64,000 nt of DNA from Confluentibacter sediminis (GCF_003258355.1 NZ_QKPO01000016.1:62001-126000); one strand, 5' to 3'; positions 1 to 11,625 are shown, numbered from the stretch's first letter. Made by a program: numbers and translations. Notes: generated by a model from the letters alone, not told the origin.

Positions 1-1428
1 AGAATTCATGTATTCTAAATATTTAAATTCATTCCCCTCACAATCAACCTTTAAATACTTATCAATAAATGCTGATTGTTTTAAACTTTCTAGAACAGCA
101 CCACTATCAAACACGTCACTTTCCAGCCAAACCTTTACAAACTCATCCAAATTTTGCCCACTCGCCTTTTCCACCTCATTAATAAAATCATCAGTCTGCA
201 CATTTTTAAATGAATGCTTATTTAAATAATTTTTAATCGCTGTTTTAAAAGCTGTATCACCTATCTTTTCCCTCAACATATACAATACCAATGCGCCTTT
301 TTTGTAAAACGTCGTACTACTTGATTTAGGATCCAAAAGCGCAGTACTTCCTCCTGCTTTATCTTGCTGCATAAGCTCATCGACGTATTGATACAATTGC
401 CAATAGTAATAATCAGCTCCGAAAATCGCTTTCTCCGCTAATAACGCATAATATGTCGCAAACCCTTCTTGTAACCAATGATGCGTTCCAGAGGTTTCTG
501 TAACGAAATCCCCAAACCATTGATGTGCCAGTTCATGAGCATTCACATTCACATAGTTTTTATCAATAAAGGATATAGAATCTATAACATAACTATCAGA
601 AAAAATAGTTGTACTGGTATTTTCCATGCCTGCATATAGAAAATCCTTAACGGGTACCTGTTTATAATTTTGCCAAGGATAAGAAACGCCTATTTCATCT
701 TCTAAAAAGTCGAATATTTGTTTGGTATAACGATAGGTGGATTCGAATTTTAAAGAATCCTCCGGATAATAATACATTTCCAGAGGAACACCGCTTTTTG
801 AAGCTTCTGTTTTTTTATCATATTTGCCAATGGCCAAGGCCACTAAATAACTAGACATGGGCTGTTTCATATCATAATGCCAAGTGGTTGTTGAATCGTT
901 GATTTGTTGATTTATGAGTTTACCGTTAGCAATGACCTCATAGTCTTTATCGAACGTTATGGTTAAATCAAATTCAACCTTTTCATTCATGTCATCAAAA
1001 CTAGGCAACCAATTACTCGTATATTTACCCTGCCCTTGGGTCCAAATTTGTTTATTACTTCCTCCATTGTCCCAATCAATAAAATACATCGCTTTTTTTG
1101 GACGTGTTTCCCAAGTAATATCAATCTTATGCCGGGTATTGGATTTGAATTGATGCTTGATAATTAAATGTTTTCCATCATACAAAGTTCCTGCTTCCTT
1201 GCCATCTAAAACATATTTTATTTCAGTAAAAGCAGCCGCATCTATATAAATGGAATCAATATCTTTTAAAATTTCAAATTCATAAGAAATAGTTCCATAA
1301 ACTTCTTTTTTATTCAAATCACCAAAAACAATATCTGCCTTTGCTGTTTTAAAATCAACATAATCCGTCTGTTGCGCTTGCATTAAGCAATAAAATAAAA
1401 TGACAATAAGATTTACAGTTAACTTCAT
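1..1428 (-). CDS. M1 family metallopeptidase (partial, C-terminus off the window)
   Basis: Open on the minus strand from an ATG at 1428 to the window edge (476 codons, no stop), so the C-terminus is missing. The first ~19 residues (MKLTVNLIVILFYCLMQAQ) form a signal peptide. Further in are the M1 exopeptidase motif GAMEN and the zinc motif HELAHQWFG (about residues 296-304), followed by a downstream Glu in LQEGFATYY; this is the HExxH-x18-E arrangement of gluzincin aminopeptidases. The protein is probably exported and trims N-terminal residues from peptides in the periplasm. It is divergent from recG across a ~76-nt gap. The family is secure; the substrate is unknown. Confidence 0.9.
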   Translation of the reverse strand, partial: MKLTVNLIVILFYCLMQAQQTDYVDFKTAKADIVFGDLNKKEVYGTISYEFEILKDIDSIYIDAAAFTEIKYVLDGKEAGTLYDGKHLIIKHQFKSNTRHKIDITWETRPKKAMYFIDWDNGGSNKQIWTQGQGKYTSNWLPSFDDMNEKVEFDLTITFDKDYEVIANGKLINQQINDSTTTWHYDMKQPMSSYLVALAIGKYDKKTEASKSGVPLEMYYYPEDSLKFESTYRYTKQIFDFLEDEIGVSYPWQNYKQVPVKDFLYAGMENTSTTIFSDSYVIDSISFIDKNYVNVNAHELAHQWFGDFVTETSGTHHWLQEGFATYYALLAEKAIFGADYYYWQLYQYVDELMQQDKAGGSTALLDPKSSSTTFYKKGALVLYMLREKIGDTAFKTAIKNYLNKHSFKNVQTDDFINEVEKASGQNLDEFVKVWLESDVFDSGAVLESLKQSAFIDKYLKVDCEGNEFKYLEYMNS

Positions 1429-1504
1429 AAGGTCTTTATAACAAAGGTTAAGCCAAAATAATAATAATCCTTGTCATTATTACCAAAAGCAGTATTTTAG
1501 TTCT

Positions 1505-3607
1505 ATGAACACCAATCTCCAAACTCCTATCGATTATTTAAAAGGCGTTGGTCCCAATCGGGCTGATTTATTACGTACAGAATTGGGCATTCACACCTAT
1601 CAGGATTTAATAAACTTATTTCCAAACAGATATCTTGATAGAACACAGTATTACAAAATAAACCAATTACAACGTAATAATGCGGATGTGCAAGTGATTG
1701 GCAAAATAACCGAATTTAAAGAAGTAGCCCAACAACAAGGAAAACGCTTAGTAGCGACTTTTCAAGATGAAACGGGCGTTATGGAATTGGTTTGGTTTAG
1801 AGGACAGAAATGGATTCGAGAAAGCATCAAGCTAAATACACCTTATGTTATTTTCGGAAAAACCAATTGGTTCAATGGGAGATTTAGCATGCCACATCCT
1901 GAAATGGAATTGCTTCAAGAACATGAAAAAAATTTACGTTCTGCCATGCAACCAGTATACCCTTCTACTGAAAAATTATCAAATAAGGGCATCACCAATC
2001 GCGTGATTAGTAAAATTATGCAACAACTTTTTTTGGAAACGAATGGCAGATTTAAAGAAACACTTTCCGAAAATATACTTTCAGAATTAAAACTAATCAG
2101 TAAAAGTGAAGCATTATTTAATGTGCATTTTCCCAAAAACCAAGAACTATTGGCACGCGCGCAATACCGATTAAAATTTGAGGAATTTTTCTATATCCAA
2201 TTGCAATTGATTCTAAAAAACCTCATTCATAAATCGAAAATAAAAGGCTTTCCTTTTGAGAAAGTCGGTACCTATTTCAATACGTTTTTTAACGACCATT
2301 TGCCTTTCGAATTAACCAATGCACAGAAACGGGTTTTGAAAGAAATCCGTGCCGATTTAGGTAGTAATGCACAAATGAATCGGCTTTTGCAAGGTGATGT
2401 TGGTTCTGGCAAGACCATTGTTGCACTAATGTCAATGTTAATCGCACTTGACAACGGTTTCCAAGCATGTTTAATGGCTCCTACTGAAATTTTGTCAGTT
2501 CAACACTATAACGGATTAGTTGAGCTATGTAATAAATTGAATATCAGAATAAAACTATTAACTGGTTCAACTAAAACTTCAGAAAGAAAAAAAATTCATG
2601 AATCCTTAGAAAATGGCGAATTAGACATCTTAATTGGGACACATGCTCTTCTTGAAAACAAGGTGAAATTTAAAAATTTAGGGCTTGCTATCATAGACGA
2701 ACAACATCGTTTCGGCGTAGAACAACGAAGCAGATTATGGAAGAAAAACACGTCGCCACCACATGTTTTAATCATGACTGCCACCCCCATTCCAAGAACA
2801 TTAGCAATGTCTGTTTACGGGGATTTAGACATCTCGATTATTGATGAATTACCCCCTGGAAGAAAGTCCATAAAAACAGTACATCGGTATGACAAAAACC
2901 GATTGAATGTATTCAAATTTATTCGAGATGAAATAACCAAGGGTAGACAAATTTATATCGTGTACCCTTTGATTCAAGAAAGTGAAACTATGGATTATAA
3001 AGATTTGATGGATGGCTATGAAAGTATCTCCAGGGATTTCCCTTTACCCGATTACCAAATCTCCATTGTTCATGGTAAAATGAAACCTGCCGACAAAGAT
3101 TATGAAATGCAGCGTTTCATAAAAGGTGAAACAAACATCATGGTGGCCACTACCGTTATTGAAGTAGGCGTCAATGTCCCCAATGCATCTGTCATGATTA
3201 TTGAAAGTGCCGAACGCTTTGGATTATCGCAGTTACACCAATTGCGTGGACGCGTAGGACGAGGTGCCGAACAAAGCTATTGCATTTTAATGACGGGACA
3301 TAAATTAAGTAATGATAGTAAAACAAGGCTGGAAACTATGGTAAGAACATCTGACGGCTTTGAAATTGCTGAAGTGGATTTACGTTTACGGGGTCCAGGA
3401 GATATTATGGGAACGCAACAAAGCGGCATTTTAAACCTAAAAATTGCCGATATCATTAAAGATAAAGACATTTTACAAAATGCCCGTTTTTATGCAAAAA
3501 AAATACTGAATAATGACCCAACATTATCGCTTTCAGAAAACAAAACCATACTTAACACCTATCAAGAATTGGGCAAATTCAAGAATATCTGGAATTACAT
3601 ATCCTAA
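1505..3607 (+). CDS. recG: ATP-dependent DNA helicase RecG
   Basis: Full-length RecG (700 aa). RecG is a superfamily 2 helicase that reverses stalled forks and branch-migrates Holliday junctions. The N-terminal wedge/OB domain (about residues 1-240) begins with YLKGVGPNRADLL. Helicase motifs follow: Walker A GDVGSGKT (~297), DEQH box IIDEQHRFG (~395), TATPIPRT, and motif VI QLRGRVGRG (~580). The C-terminal DLRLRGPGDIMGTQQSG is the RecG-specific region. The start follows a plausible flavobacterial promoter (TTG at 1471, TATTTTAG at 1493). miaE follows after 42 nt on the same strand. Confidence 0.97.
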   Translation: MNTNLQTPIDYLKGVGPNRADLLRTELGIHTYQDLINLFPNRYLDRTQYYKINQLQRNNADVQVIGKITEFKEVAQQQGKRLVATFQDETGVMELVWFRGQKWIRESIKLNTPYVIFGKTNWFNGRFSMPHPEMELLQEHEKNLRSAMQPVYPSTEKLSNKGITNRVISKIMQQLFLETNGRFKETLSENILSELKLISKSEALFNVHFPKNQELLARAQYRLKFEEFFYIQLQLILKNLIHKSKIKGFPFEKVGTYFNTFFNDHLPFELTNAQKRVLKEIRADLGSNAQMNRLLQGDVGSGKTIVALMSMLIALDNGFQACLMAPTEILSVQHYNGLVELCNKLNIRIKLLTGSTKTSERKKIHESLENGELDILIGTHALLENKVKFKNLGLAIIDEQHRFGVEQRSRLWKKNTSPPHVLIMTATPIPRTLAMSVYGDLDISIIDELPPGRKSIKTVHRYDKNRLNVFKFIRDEITKGRQIYIVYPLIQESETMDYKDLMDGYESISRDFPLPDYQISIVHGKMKPADKDYEMQRFIKGETNIMVATTVIEVGVNVPNASVMIIESAERFGLSQLHQLRGRVGRGAEQSYCILMTGHKLSNDSKTRLETMVRTSDGFEIAEVDLRLRGPGDIMGTQQSGILNLKIADIIKDKDILQNARFYAKKILNNDPTLSLSENKTILNTYQELGKFKNIWNYIS

Positions 3608-3649
3608 TAAAATACCAAATAATAATTTACATTTACCAAAAAACAAATC

Positions 3650-4231
3650 ATGCTCCATTTAAAACTAGAAACCGACCCAAGATGGGTGAATATTGTAGAA
3701 AGCAATCTAGAAGAGATATTAACAGATCATGCTTGGTGCGAACAAAAAGCCGCGACCAATGCCATCACCATTATTACTTTAAATTCTGAGCATACCGATT
3801 TGGTTACAGACCTACTAAACCTCGCCAAAGAAGAATTAGAACATTTTCAAATGGTGCATGAGATTATTAAAAAGCGTGGCTATAAACTTGGTAGGGAACG
3901 AAAAGACAGTTACGTAAACGAACTTTATAAATTCATGAATAAAGGTGGAAACAGATTGCAATGTATGGTAGACAGATTGCTTTTTTCTGCCATGATTGAA
4001 GCTAGGAGTTGTGAGCGTTTTAAGTTACTTTCTAAAGAAATAAAAGACCCAGAACTCGCTAAATTCTATAATGATTTAATGATTAGCGAAGCTGGTCATT
4101 ACACCACATTTATAGGGTTTGCTAGAAAATACGGAAAAGATATTGATGTTGAAAAACGTTGGAAAGAACTCGTAGAATTTGAAAGCCATATTATAAAAAA
4201 CTATGGTAAACACGAAACGATACATGGATAA
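3650..4231 (+). CDS. miaE: tRNA-(ms2io6A)-hydroxylase MiaE
   Basis: 193 aa, ferritin-like carboxylate-bridged diiron protein. The ligand motifs are visible: EELEHF (~61), EARSCERF (~117) and SEAGHYTTF (~145). In the characterised family it uses O2 to hydroxylate the isopentenyl group of 2-methylthio-N6-isopentenyladenosine at tRNA position 37. It lies 42 nt after recG and is followed by a terminator hairpin at 4237, so the two may be co-transcribed. No other tRNA-modifying partner (miaA or miaB) is in the window. Confidence 0.93.
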   Translation: MLHLKLETDPRWVNIVESNLEEILTDHAWCEQKAATNAITIITLNSEHTDLVTDLLNLAKEELEHFQMVHEIIKKRGYKLGRERKDSYVNELYKFMNKGGNRLQCMVDRLLFSAMIEARSCERFKLLSKEIKDPELAKFYNDLMISEAGHYTTFIGFARKYGKDIDVEKRWKELVEFESHIIKNYGKHETIHG

Positions 4232-4236
4232 AAAGT

Positions 4237-4284
4237 AGACCTTCAAAAAAGTGCATTACGTTCTATTTGAAGGTCTAACTTTTT
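4237..4284 (+). terminator. Hairpin terminator after miaE
   Basis: AGACCTTCAAA (4237-4247) pairs perfectly with TTTGAAGGTCT (4266-4276) across an 18-nt loop, and is followed by AACTTTTT. It lies just after the miaE stop. The rest of the gap to 4398 shows nothing recognisable. Confidence 0.65.
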
Positions 4285-4397
4285 AGAACCTATACGTACT
4301 ATCCGTAAATTAAAATATTCCGACTGCCCAACAAGCACCATTCTCCCTCTTATATATTGCATATAGATATTTCACTTAAAACAGTACTAACCCAAAG

Positions 4398-5210
4398 TTA
4401 AGCATGAATAGACAATAACGGAATATCCATTCCTGAAATCATAACCCTCGTTTTACTTTTGTGCACCAAAGATGACCAAAACCCATATTCATAAGGCACC
4501 ATAATTAACAAATCAGCTTCTATTCTTTTTAGTTCTTCTTCAATTTCATGTATCACCGCATCAGACTTCACTTCCTTGTACATATAACTAATTCCTTCAA
4601 ACCCTTTATTAATCCCCTTTAAAACATGCTTATTTTGTTCTATCTTGTCCAAACTATTGCTGACGTGAAAAACTTCCAATTCTGCGTTTAAGTTAAAAAC
4701 AGCTTCTTTTACTTTATCTAAAACCTCCATATCGACCCCTTTTTCTATATCACAGGCAAACAGTACTTTTTTTATTCCAGTAAACTTAGCTTTCAACGGA
4801 ATAGCCAAAATAGGTACTTTAATCTTATGAATGGCTCCTGTAGTTGTACTTCCTAACAAATCCTGCTCTAACGACTTGTCATCCATTCCCATCACCACCA
4901 CATCTGCTTGATGACGCTCCACAGATAGCTGCAACTGTTCGTAAAAATCGCCCATAGCCCAATCAAATTCAATAAAAACACCATATTCATCAGAAAGGCT
5001 TTTGATCCTCTTTTCCAACTCTCCATGGCTCTTTTCTATAGATTCTTTAACTACTAAATAAGGAAGTCTAGCATTTTCAGAATGAATGGAGATTTTATGA
5101 AGATGGAAAACAACCAATTTAACATCAACTCTTTCAGATAATTTTATAACATATTCGGTAGCATTTTTAGCTTCATTTGAAAAATCCGAGGCAATAATAA
5201 TAGTTCTCAT
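4398..5210 (-). CDS. Universal stress protein, tandem UspA domains
   Basis: 270 aa with two UspA-type alpha/beta domains. The first (about 1-137) begins MRTIIIASDFSNEAKNA and ends GSTTTGAIHKIKVPILAIP, the usual nucleotide-binding end of the fold. The second (about 148-270) begins KKVLFACDIEKG and lacks the GS/T loop, so it probably does not bind ATP. Cytoplasmic, no signal peptide. Such tandem Usps respond to growth arrest or stress; the specific role here is unknown. It is divergent from pheT across a 179-nt AT-rich gap. Confidence 0.88.
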   Translation of the reverse strand: MRTIIIASDFSNEAKNATEYVIKLSERVDVKLVVFHLHKISIHSENARLPYLVVKESIEKSHGELEKRIKSLSDEYGVFIEFDWAMGDFYEQLQLSVERHQADVVVMGMDDKSLEQDLLGSTTTGAIHKIKVPILAIPLKAKFTGIKKVLFACDIEKGVDMEVLDKVKEAVFNLNAELEVFHVSNSLDKIEQNKHVLKGINKGFEGISYMYKEVKSDAVIHEIEEELKRIEADLLIMVPYEYGFWSSLVHKSKTRVMISGMDIPLLSIHA

Positions 5211-5336
5211 TTTTGTGTATTTTTATTTTTTTTCAATCATATACTCACAAACAATCCATAATAATAAACTGTAAATGATTAACCATAAAATTAACGTATT
5301 GAAACAAATATTTATTTAATAAAAAATAATTTAACA

Positions 5337-5367
5337 TTTCAATTCCTGTTTTCTATTATTATCTTTG
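5337..5367 (+). promoter_or_regulatory. Predicted promoter of pheT (TTTC-N19-TATCTTTG)
   Basis: TATCTTTG at 5360-5367 matches the Bacteroidota -7 box TAnnTTTG. TTTC at 5337-5340, 19 nt upstream, is one base off the -33 TTTG box. The pheT ATG lies 22 nt downstream of the -7 box. Confidence 0.5.
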
Positions 5368-5389
5368 CCCCCTTAACAAAAACGAATTC

Positions 5390-7816
5390 ATGAAGATTTC
5401 ATACAATTGGTTAAAACAATTTATAAAGATAGATTGGACACCCGAACAAACAGGTGAATTATTAACAGATTTAGGCCTGGAGGTTGAAGGCATTGAATCC
5501 TATCAATCTGTAAAAGGAGGGTTAGAAGGTGTTGTAGTTGGAGAGGTTTTAACCTGTATAAAACACCCAAATGCTGACAATTTAAAAATCACAACAGTTA
5601 ATATTGGAGAGGAAGCTCCTTTGCAAATTGTATGTGGTGCGCCTAATGTGGCTGTTGGGCAAAAAGTACCCGTAGCAACCATTGGCACAACCCTTTACAC
5701 AGAAGAAGGCGGAGCTTGGACCATTAAAAAAGGTAAGATCCGTGGTGAAGAAAGTTTTGGTATGATTTGCGCCGAAGATGAACTTGGTTTAGGGAAGTCG
5801 CATGATGGAATTTTAGTTTTAGATGATACATATGACGTTGGCAAACCAGTAGCAGACATTTTTGATATTGAAAATGACCATGTTTTTGAAATAGGACTAA
5901 CTCCTAACAGAGCTGATGCCATGAGTCATTTAGGAACAGCTCGTGATTTAAGAGCTGGTTTAATTCAAAAAGACATTACTTTAGAGTTTATCACGCCGTC
6001 CGTAAGCGCCTTCCACGTTGATAGTAGAACATTAAAAATTGATGTCGAAGTTAAAAATAAAGAATTGGCTCCTCGGTACTGTGGAATCAGTATTTCTGGA
6101 ATAAAAGTACAAGAATCTCCTGCTTGGTTGCAAAATCGATTGAAAGCTATTGGATTAAAACCAATAAACAATATTGTTGACGCCACGAATTACGTGTTAC
6201 ACGATTTAGGCCAACCACTTCATGCCTTTGATGCCAGTAAAATATCTGGCAATAAAATTGAAGTTAAAACAGTCCCTTCTGGAACAAAATTCGTTACTTT
6301 AGATGGTATTGAGCGTGAATTACACGAAGACGATTTAATGATTTGTGATATCGAAAAACCCATGTGTATCGCAGGTGTTTTTGGTGGGATTCATTCGGGC
6401 GTTTCAGAAAACACAACCAGTATATTTTTAGAAAGTGCTTATTTTAATCCTGTTAGCATTCGTAAATCCGCAAAGCGTCACGGATTAAATACCGATGCCT
6501 CTTTTAGATTTGAACGTGGTATTGATCCAAACATCACTGAATACGCACTTAAATGCGCTGCTTTATTAATCCAGGAAATTGCTGGTGGCGAAATAACATC
6601 TGATATTGTCGATATTTATCCTAAGAAAATAGAAGATTTCCAAGTACGCTTAAGCTTTGAAAATGCAGAAAAATTGATAGGTGAAGAAATCCCTAAAGAA
6701 ATCATCAAACGCATATTAACATCTTTAGAAATAAAAATCAATAATGTTACAGAAACTGGTTTAGGGCTAACAGTACCATCCTACAGAAACGATGTGGTTC
6801 GGGAAGCCGATATTATTGAGGAAATTTTGCGCGTTTATGGCTATAATAATATTAAAACAAGTGAAAAATTGAATGCGTCTGTTTCCAGCTCATCTCGTTT
6901 TGAAGATCATAAAATACAGAATATTGTTGGTAACCAATTAGCATCACAAGGCTTTTTTGAGATTATGGCTAACTCGCTTACATCACCTCATTACATCACT
7001 TTAACAGATCAATTAAATAAAGACCATAATATAAATATAATCAATCCGTTAAGTAGCGATTTATCTGTATTACGACAATCTTTATTGTTTTCTGGATTAG
7101 AAGCCGTTTCGTATAATATCAACCGAAAAAGAAGTGACTTAAAATTATTTGAATTCGGAAAAACATATCATGCTTTTGGAGATAAACGAGAAGAATTTAA
7201 ACACTTAACCCTATTTGTAACTGGCAATAAAAATCAAGAACATTGGCAAGCTTCAAAAGAAAAAAGTGATTTCTTTTTTCTTAAAGGCACTATAAATTCA
7301 TTATTAGAACGTCTAGGCATTTCAAGATATTCTGAAACCCCCATTAACAATGATGTCTTTAGTGAAGGTTTAACCATCAGTCTTGGAAAAAACAAATTGC
7401 TTGATTTCGGCTTGGTAAAAAAATCCATTTTAAAACATTTTGATATTTCTCAAGAAGTTTTGTTTGCTGATATCCATTGGGATGCCATTCTAGAGGTTGT
7501 TAAACATAACTCCATTAAGTTTAAAGCCATTCCAAAGTATCCTGAAGTACGACGCGATTTTGCATTGCTTGTAGATGACAAGATCACTTTTGAGTCTATT
7601 TATAAATTAGCTAAACAAAGTGAAAAACAACTGCTTAAAAACGTTAATTTATTCGATGTTTATCAAGGAAAAAACCTGCCTGCTGGGAAAAAAAGCTATG
7701 CAGTTAGTTTTACATTACAAGATGAAGGTAATACACTTACAGATAAACAAATAGACAAAATAATGAAAACACTCCAAAATAATTTCGAAACACAATTGGG
7801 TGCTGAATTGAGATAG
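5390..7816 (+). CDS. pheT: Phenylalanine--tRNA ligase beta subunit
   Basis: 808 aa, the usual full length. Domains in order: N-terminal MKISYNWLKQFI; tRNA-binding OB domain with HPNADNLKITTVNIG (about 60-75); B3/B4 editing domain with LTPNRADAMSHLGTARDL; B5 domain; the catalytic-like core; and a C-terminal anticodon-binding (FDX-ACB) domain around IPKYPEVRRDFALLVDD. With the alpha subunit (not in this window) it charges tRNA-Phe. It is followed by a strong terminator at 7847, so it is probably monocistronic. Confidence 0.98.
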   Translation: MKISYNWLKQFIKIDWTPEQTGELLTDLGLEVEGIESYQSVKGGLEGVVVGEVLTCIKHPNADNLKITTVNIGEEAPLQIVCGAPNVAVGQKVPVATIGTTLYTEEGGAWTIKKGKIRGEESFGMICAEDELGLGKSHDGILVLDDTYDVGKPVADIFDIENDHVFEIGLTPNRADAMSHLGTARDLRAGLIQKDITLEFITPSVSAFHVDSRTLKIDVEVKNKELAPRYCGISISGIKVQESPAWLQNRLKAIGLKPINNIVDATNYVLHDLGQPLHAFDASKISGNKIEVKTVPSGTKFVTLDGIERELHEDDLMICDIEKPMCIAGVFGGIHSGVSENTTSIFLESAYFNPVSIRKSAKRHGLNTDASFRFERGIDPNITEYALKCAALLIQEIAGGEITSDIVDIYPKKIEDFQVRLSFENAEKLIGEEIPKEIIKRILTSLEIKINNVTETGLGLTVPSYRNDVVREADIIEEILRVYGYNNIKTSEKLNASVSSSSRFEDHKIQNIVGNQLASQGFFEIMANSLTSPHYITLTDQLNKDHNINIINPLSSDLSVLRQSLLFSGLEAVSYNINRKRSDLKLFEFGKTYHAFGDKREEFKHLTLFVTGNKNQEHWQASKEKSDFFFLKGTINSLLERLGISRYSETPINNDVFSEGLTISLGKNKLLDFGLVKKSILKHFDISQEVLFADIHWDAILEVVKHNSIKFKAIPKYPEVRRDFALLVDDKITFESIYKLAKQSEKQLLKNVNLFDVYQGKNLPAGKKSYAVSFTLQDEGNTLTDKQIDKIMKTLQNNFETQLGAELR

Positions 7817-7846
7817 TTTCCTGCTCAACTAACTGTTAATAAAAAA

Positions 7847-7877
7847 ATAAAACCAGCAAATGCTGGTTTTATTTTTT
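7847..7877 (+). terminator. Intrinsic terminator of pheT
   Basis: A perfect 12-bp palindrome (ATAAAACCAGCA, then AA, then the complementary arm) spans 7847-7872 and continues into ATTTTTT. It sits 30 nt after the pheT stop. Confidence 0.85.
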
Positions 7878-7909
7878 GTATCTTTAAGAAGATAACTAAA
7901 TTAAAAATC

Positions 7910-8146
7910 ATGACAGACTCTAATTATATAAAAGTATTTACAGGCAGTTTTATAATAGTTCAATTAATATCCGACAAGTTAAATTCAATAGGCATCAGTC
8001 CTGTTATTAAAGATGAAACAGAATCTGGGCGTTTAGCTGGTTTCGGGTCATCAATTCAAGGATTACAAGAAATCTATGTCCATAAAGACGAACTGGCTAA
8101 AGCTATTGAAGTTGTTGGGAGCGTTACGGCTGAATTTGAATCTTAA
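7910..8146 (+). CDS. DUF2007 family protein (putative signal-transducing)
   Basis: 78 aa, a small single-domain cytoplasmic protein. The pattern YIKVFTGSFIIVQLISDKL, then IGISPVIKDE, then LQEIYVHKDELAKAIEVV is that of DUF2007, a ferredoxin-like fold often labelled putative signal transducing protein. The molecular role is not known. It follows the pheT terminator and is convergent with the ABC-F gene; a palindromic repeat fills the gap between their ends. Confidence 0.8.
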   Translation: MTDSNYIKVFTGSFIIVQLISDKLNSIGISPVIKDETESGRLAGFGSSIQGLQEIYVHKDELAKAIEVVGSVTAEFES

Positions 8147-8151
8147 TATAT

Positions 8152-8224
8152 TGTCTATTTCCGCGAAAGCAGAAATCCATTTAAACAGTATAATTTTTAT
8201 AGATTTGCTTTCGCAAGAATGACA
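8152..8224. repeat. Imperfect palindromic repeat between converging genes
   Basis: TGTCTATTTCCGCGAAAGC on the left is answered by GCTTTCGCAAGAATGACA on the right, around a ~25-nt AT-rich loop. The core, a GCGAAAGC hairpin flanked by GTCAT, resembles dispersed flavobacterial intergenic palindromes. The element fits exactly between the DUF2007 stop and the ABC-F stop and may act as a two-way terminator. It is related to the element at 15929-16014. Confidence 0.6.
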
Positions 8225-8226
8225 GT

Positions 8227-9861
<1,635 letters not shown>

Positions 9862-10002
9862 TTATTTTTTTTGCAAAAATAGAAAAATCAAACCGTAAGA
9901 CGAAACTTAGTGGGTTGTTTTTAGTTTAGTTCTAAATACAATATGGTTTTACCATAATTATCTAATGAATATGTTATTTGCTTTTTAACAATTTTTTAAA
10001 AA

Positions 10003-10029
10003 TTGCTATTTAAAAAAAGTTTAGTTTTG
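10003..10029 (+). promoter_or_regulatory. Predicted promoter of the CE15-like esterase gene
   Basis: TAGTTTTG at 10022-10029 fits TAnnTTTG. A TTG at 10003-10005 lies 16 nt upstream, slightly close for a -33 box. The ATG is 34 nt downstream of the -7 box. Confidence 0.4.
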
Positions 10030-10062
10030 AATACCATCTAAATAATTAACTAAACTAAAACC

Positions 10063-11598
10063 ATGAAACCACTTGTATTTCTAATACTTACGCTTTGCGT
10101 AGTTAATATCACCACAGCACAAACCAACCCCGTTGACACAAGCAAATACCCCCCACTAACTACCTTTACAGCTCAAGAAGATCATGCCAATATGATGAAA
10201 CAATTAGGGATTACTGAGGTAAGACCTGGCAAAAGCGGGGATCCAACAAATCCAAATTCGGCAAATTACGACGAAGCCATTGCTAATCCTTGTCCTGAGT
10301 TACCAGAAATTTTAGTCACTGAAAAAGGGAAAAAAGTAACTACTGTCGATATGTGGTGGAAAACCCGAAGACCAGAACTGGTTGAGCTTTTCGAACGTGA
10401 AGTTTATGGGCGTATACCTGATAATGTTCCTAGTGTTACCTGGAAAGTAGAAATAGTGGATAATGAACGTGTTGGTCGTGTTCCAGTAGTAGCAAAAAAA
10501 TTAGTAGGTCATGTAGACAATAGTGCCTATCCTTTAATTAATGTAGATATTGAAATGGTGGTCGTGATACCTACAAACGTAAAAGGACCAGTGCCTGTAC
10601 TTATGATGTTTGGTAATCCACAATTACCTGCTCCTGCTCAACCTTCTACTGAAGATCTTGAAAAAATAAATAAATCTTTTAAAAGCATGATGATTGATTA
10701 TGACCCAGAAATGGAAGCTATTTTCAATCGATATCCAGCATATAATCCCATTACCAGATTAGCGGGACCAGGCTTTTTTGCGCCTCCTGTAGATGGCAAC
10801 TCACCTCCAACCGAACAATTATTGGCAGCTGGCTGGGGTTATGCTACCATTTCAACAGCGAGTATTCAAGCTGATAATGGTGCAGGACTTACCAGAGGCA
10901 TCATTGGATTAGTAAATAAAGGACAGCCACGTACTCCAGAACAGTGGGGCTCACTTCGTGCTTGGGCTTGGGGTGCTGCTAGAGGATTGGATTATTTAGA
11001 AACCGACCCTTTAGTGGATGCTAAAAAAGTAGGCATTGAAGGAGTGTCTCGCTACGGAAAAGCTGCATTGGTCACTTTGGTCTTTGAAAACCGTTTCGCC
11101 ATTGGTTTAATTGGTTCTTCAGGTAAAGGTGGAGCTGCTTTGCATCGTCGTATATTTGGTGAAACAGTAGAAAACTTAGGCAGTTCTGGTGAATACCATT
11201 GGATGGCCGGAAACTATATTAAATACTCTGCTGAAAAAGGTAAGTTTGGAAAAATGACAGGTTGTGATTTACCCGTAGATTCACATGAATTCATTGCTAT
11301 GGCGGCACCCAAACCCACTTTTATTAGTTATGGTATTCCAGAAAAAGGAGATGCCCTTTGGCTAGACCAAAAAGGCAGTTATATGTCCACAATTGCTGCT
11401 GGATCCGTTTTTAAATTGTTAGGTGCAAAGGATTTAGGGGTCTCTAATAATTATATAACTGAAGTGATGCCTCCTATGTTAACAGATATGTTGGATGGTG
11501 AATTAGCTTGGAGACAACATGATGGCGGACATACAGATGCTCCCAATGTACAGTTCTTTATTCCATGGGCTAATAAAAAATTAGGTTACGAAAAGTAA
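10063..11598 (+). CDS. Secreted CE15-like glucuronoyl esterase family protein
   Basis: 511 aa with a signal peptide (MKPLVFLILTLCVVNITTAQ). The C-terminal alpha/beta-hydrolase domain carries GVSRYGKAAL (~327-336), matching the G-x-S-R-x-G-K nucleophile elbow of carbohydrate esterase family 15, and a likely catalytic His in HDGGHTDAP (~485). CE15 enzymes cleave the ester between glucuronic acid on xylan and lignin alcohols; related bacterial proteins have broader or unknown substrates. No polysaccharide-utilisation partners (SusC/D, glycoside hydrolases) are nearby, so the target cannot be deduced from context. It has its own promoter and terminator. Confidence 0.82.
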   Translation: MKPLVFLILTLCVVNITTAQTNPVDTSKYPPLTTFTAQEDHANMMKQLGITEVRPGKSGDPTNPNSANYDEAIANPCPELPEILVTEKGKKVTTVDMWWKTRRPELVELFEREVYGRIPDNVPSVTWKVEIVDNERVGRVPVVAKKLVGHVDNSAYPLINVDIEMVVVIPTNVKGPVPVLMMFGNPQLPAPAQPSTEDLEKINKSFKSMMIDYDPEMEAIFNRYPAYNPITRLAGPGFFAPPVDGNSPPTEQLLAAGWGYATISTASIQADNGAGLTRGIIGLVNKGQPRTPEQWGSLRAWAWGAARGLDYLETDPLVDAKKVGIEGVSRYGKAALVTLVFENRFAIGLIGSSGKGGAALHRRIFGETVENLGSSGEYHWMAGNYIKYSAEKGKFGKMTGCDLPVDSHEFIAMAAPKPTFISYGIPEKGDALWLDQKGSYMSTIAAGSVFKLLGAKDLGVSNNYITEVMPPMLTDMLDGELAWRQHDGGHTDAPNVQFFIPWANKKLGYEK

Positions 11599-11625
11599 AT
11601 ACTAGTTTTATAAAACTATAATATA

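Noticed and set aside
959-1153. Small plus-strand open frames in the first 1.4 kb
   Set aside because: All are antisense shadows of the M1 aminopeptidase, which has clear catalytic motifs on the minus strand.
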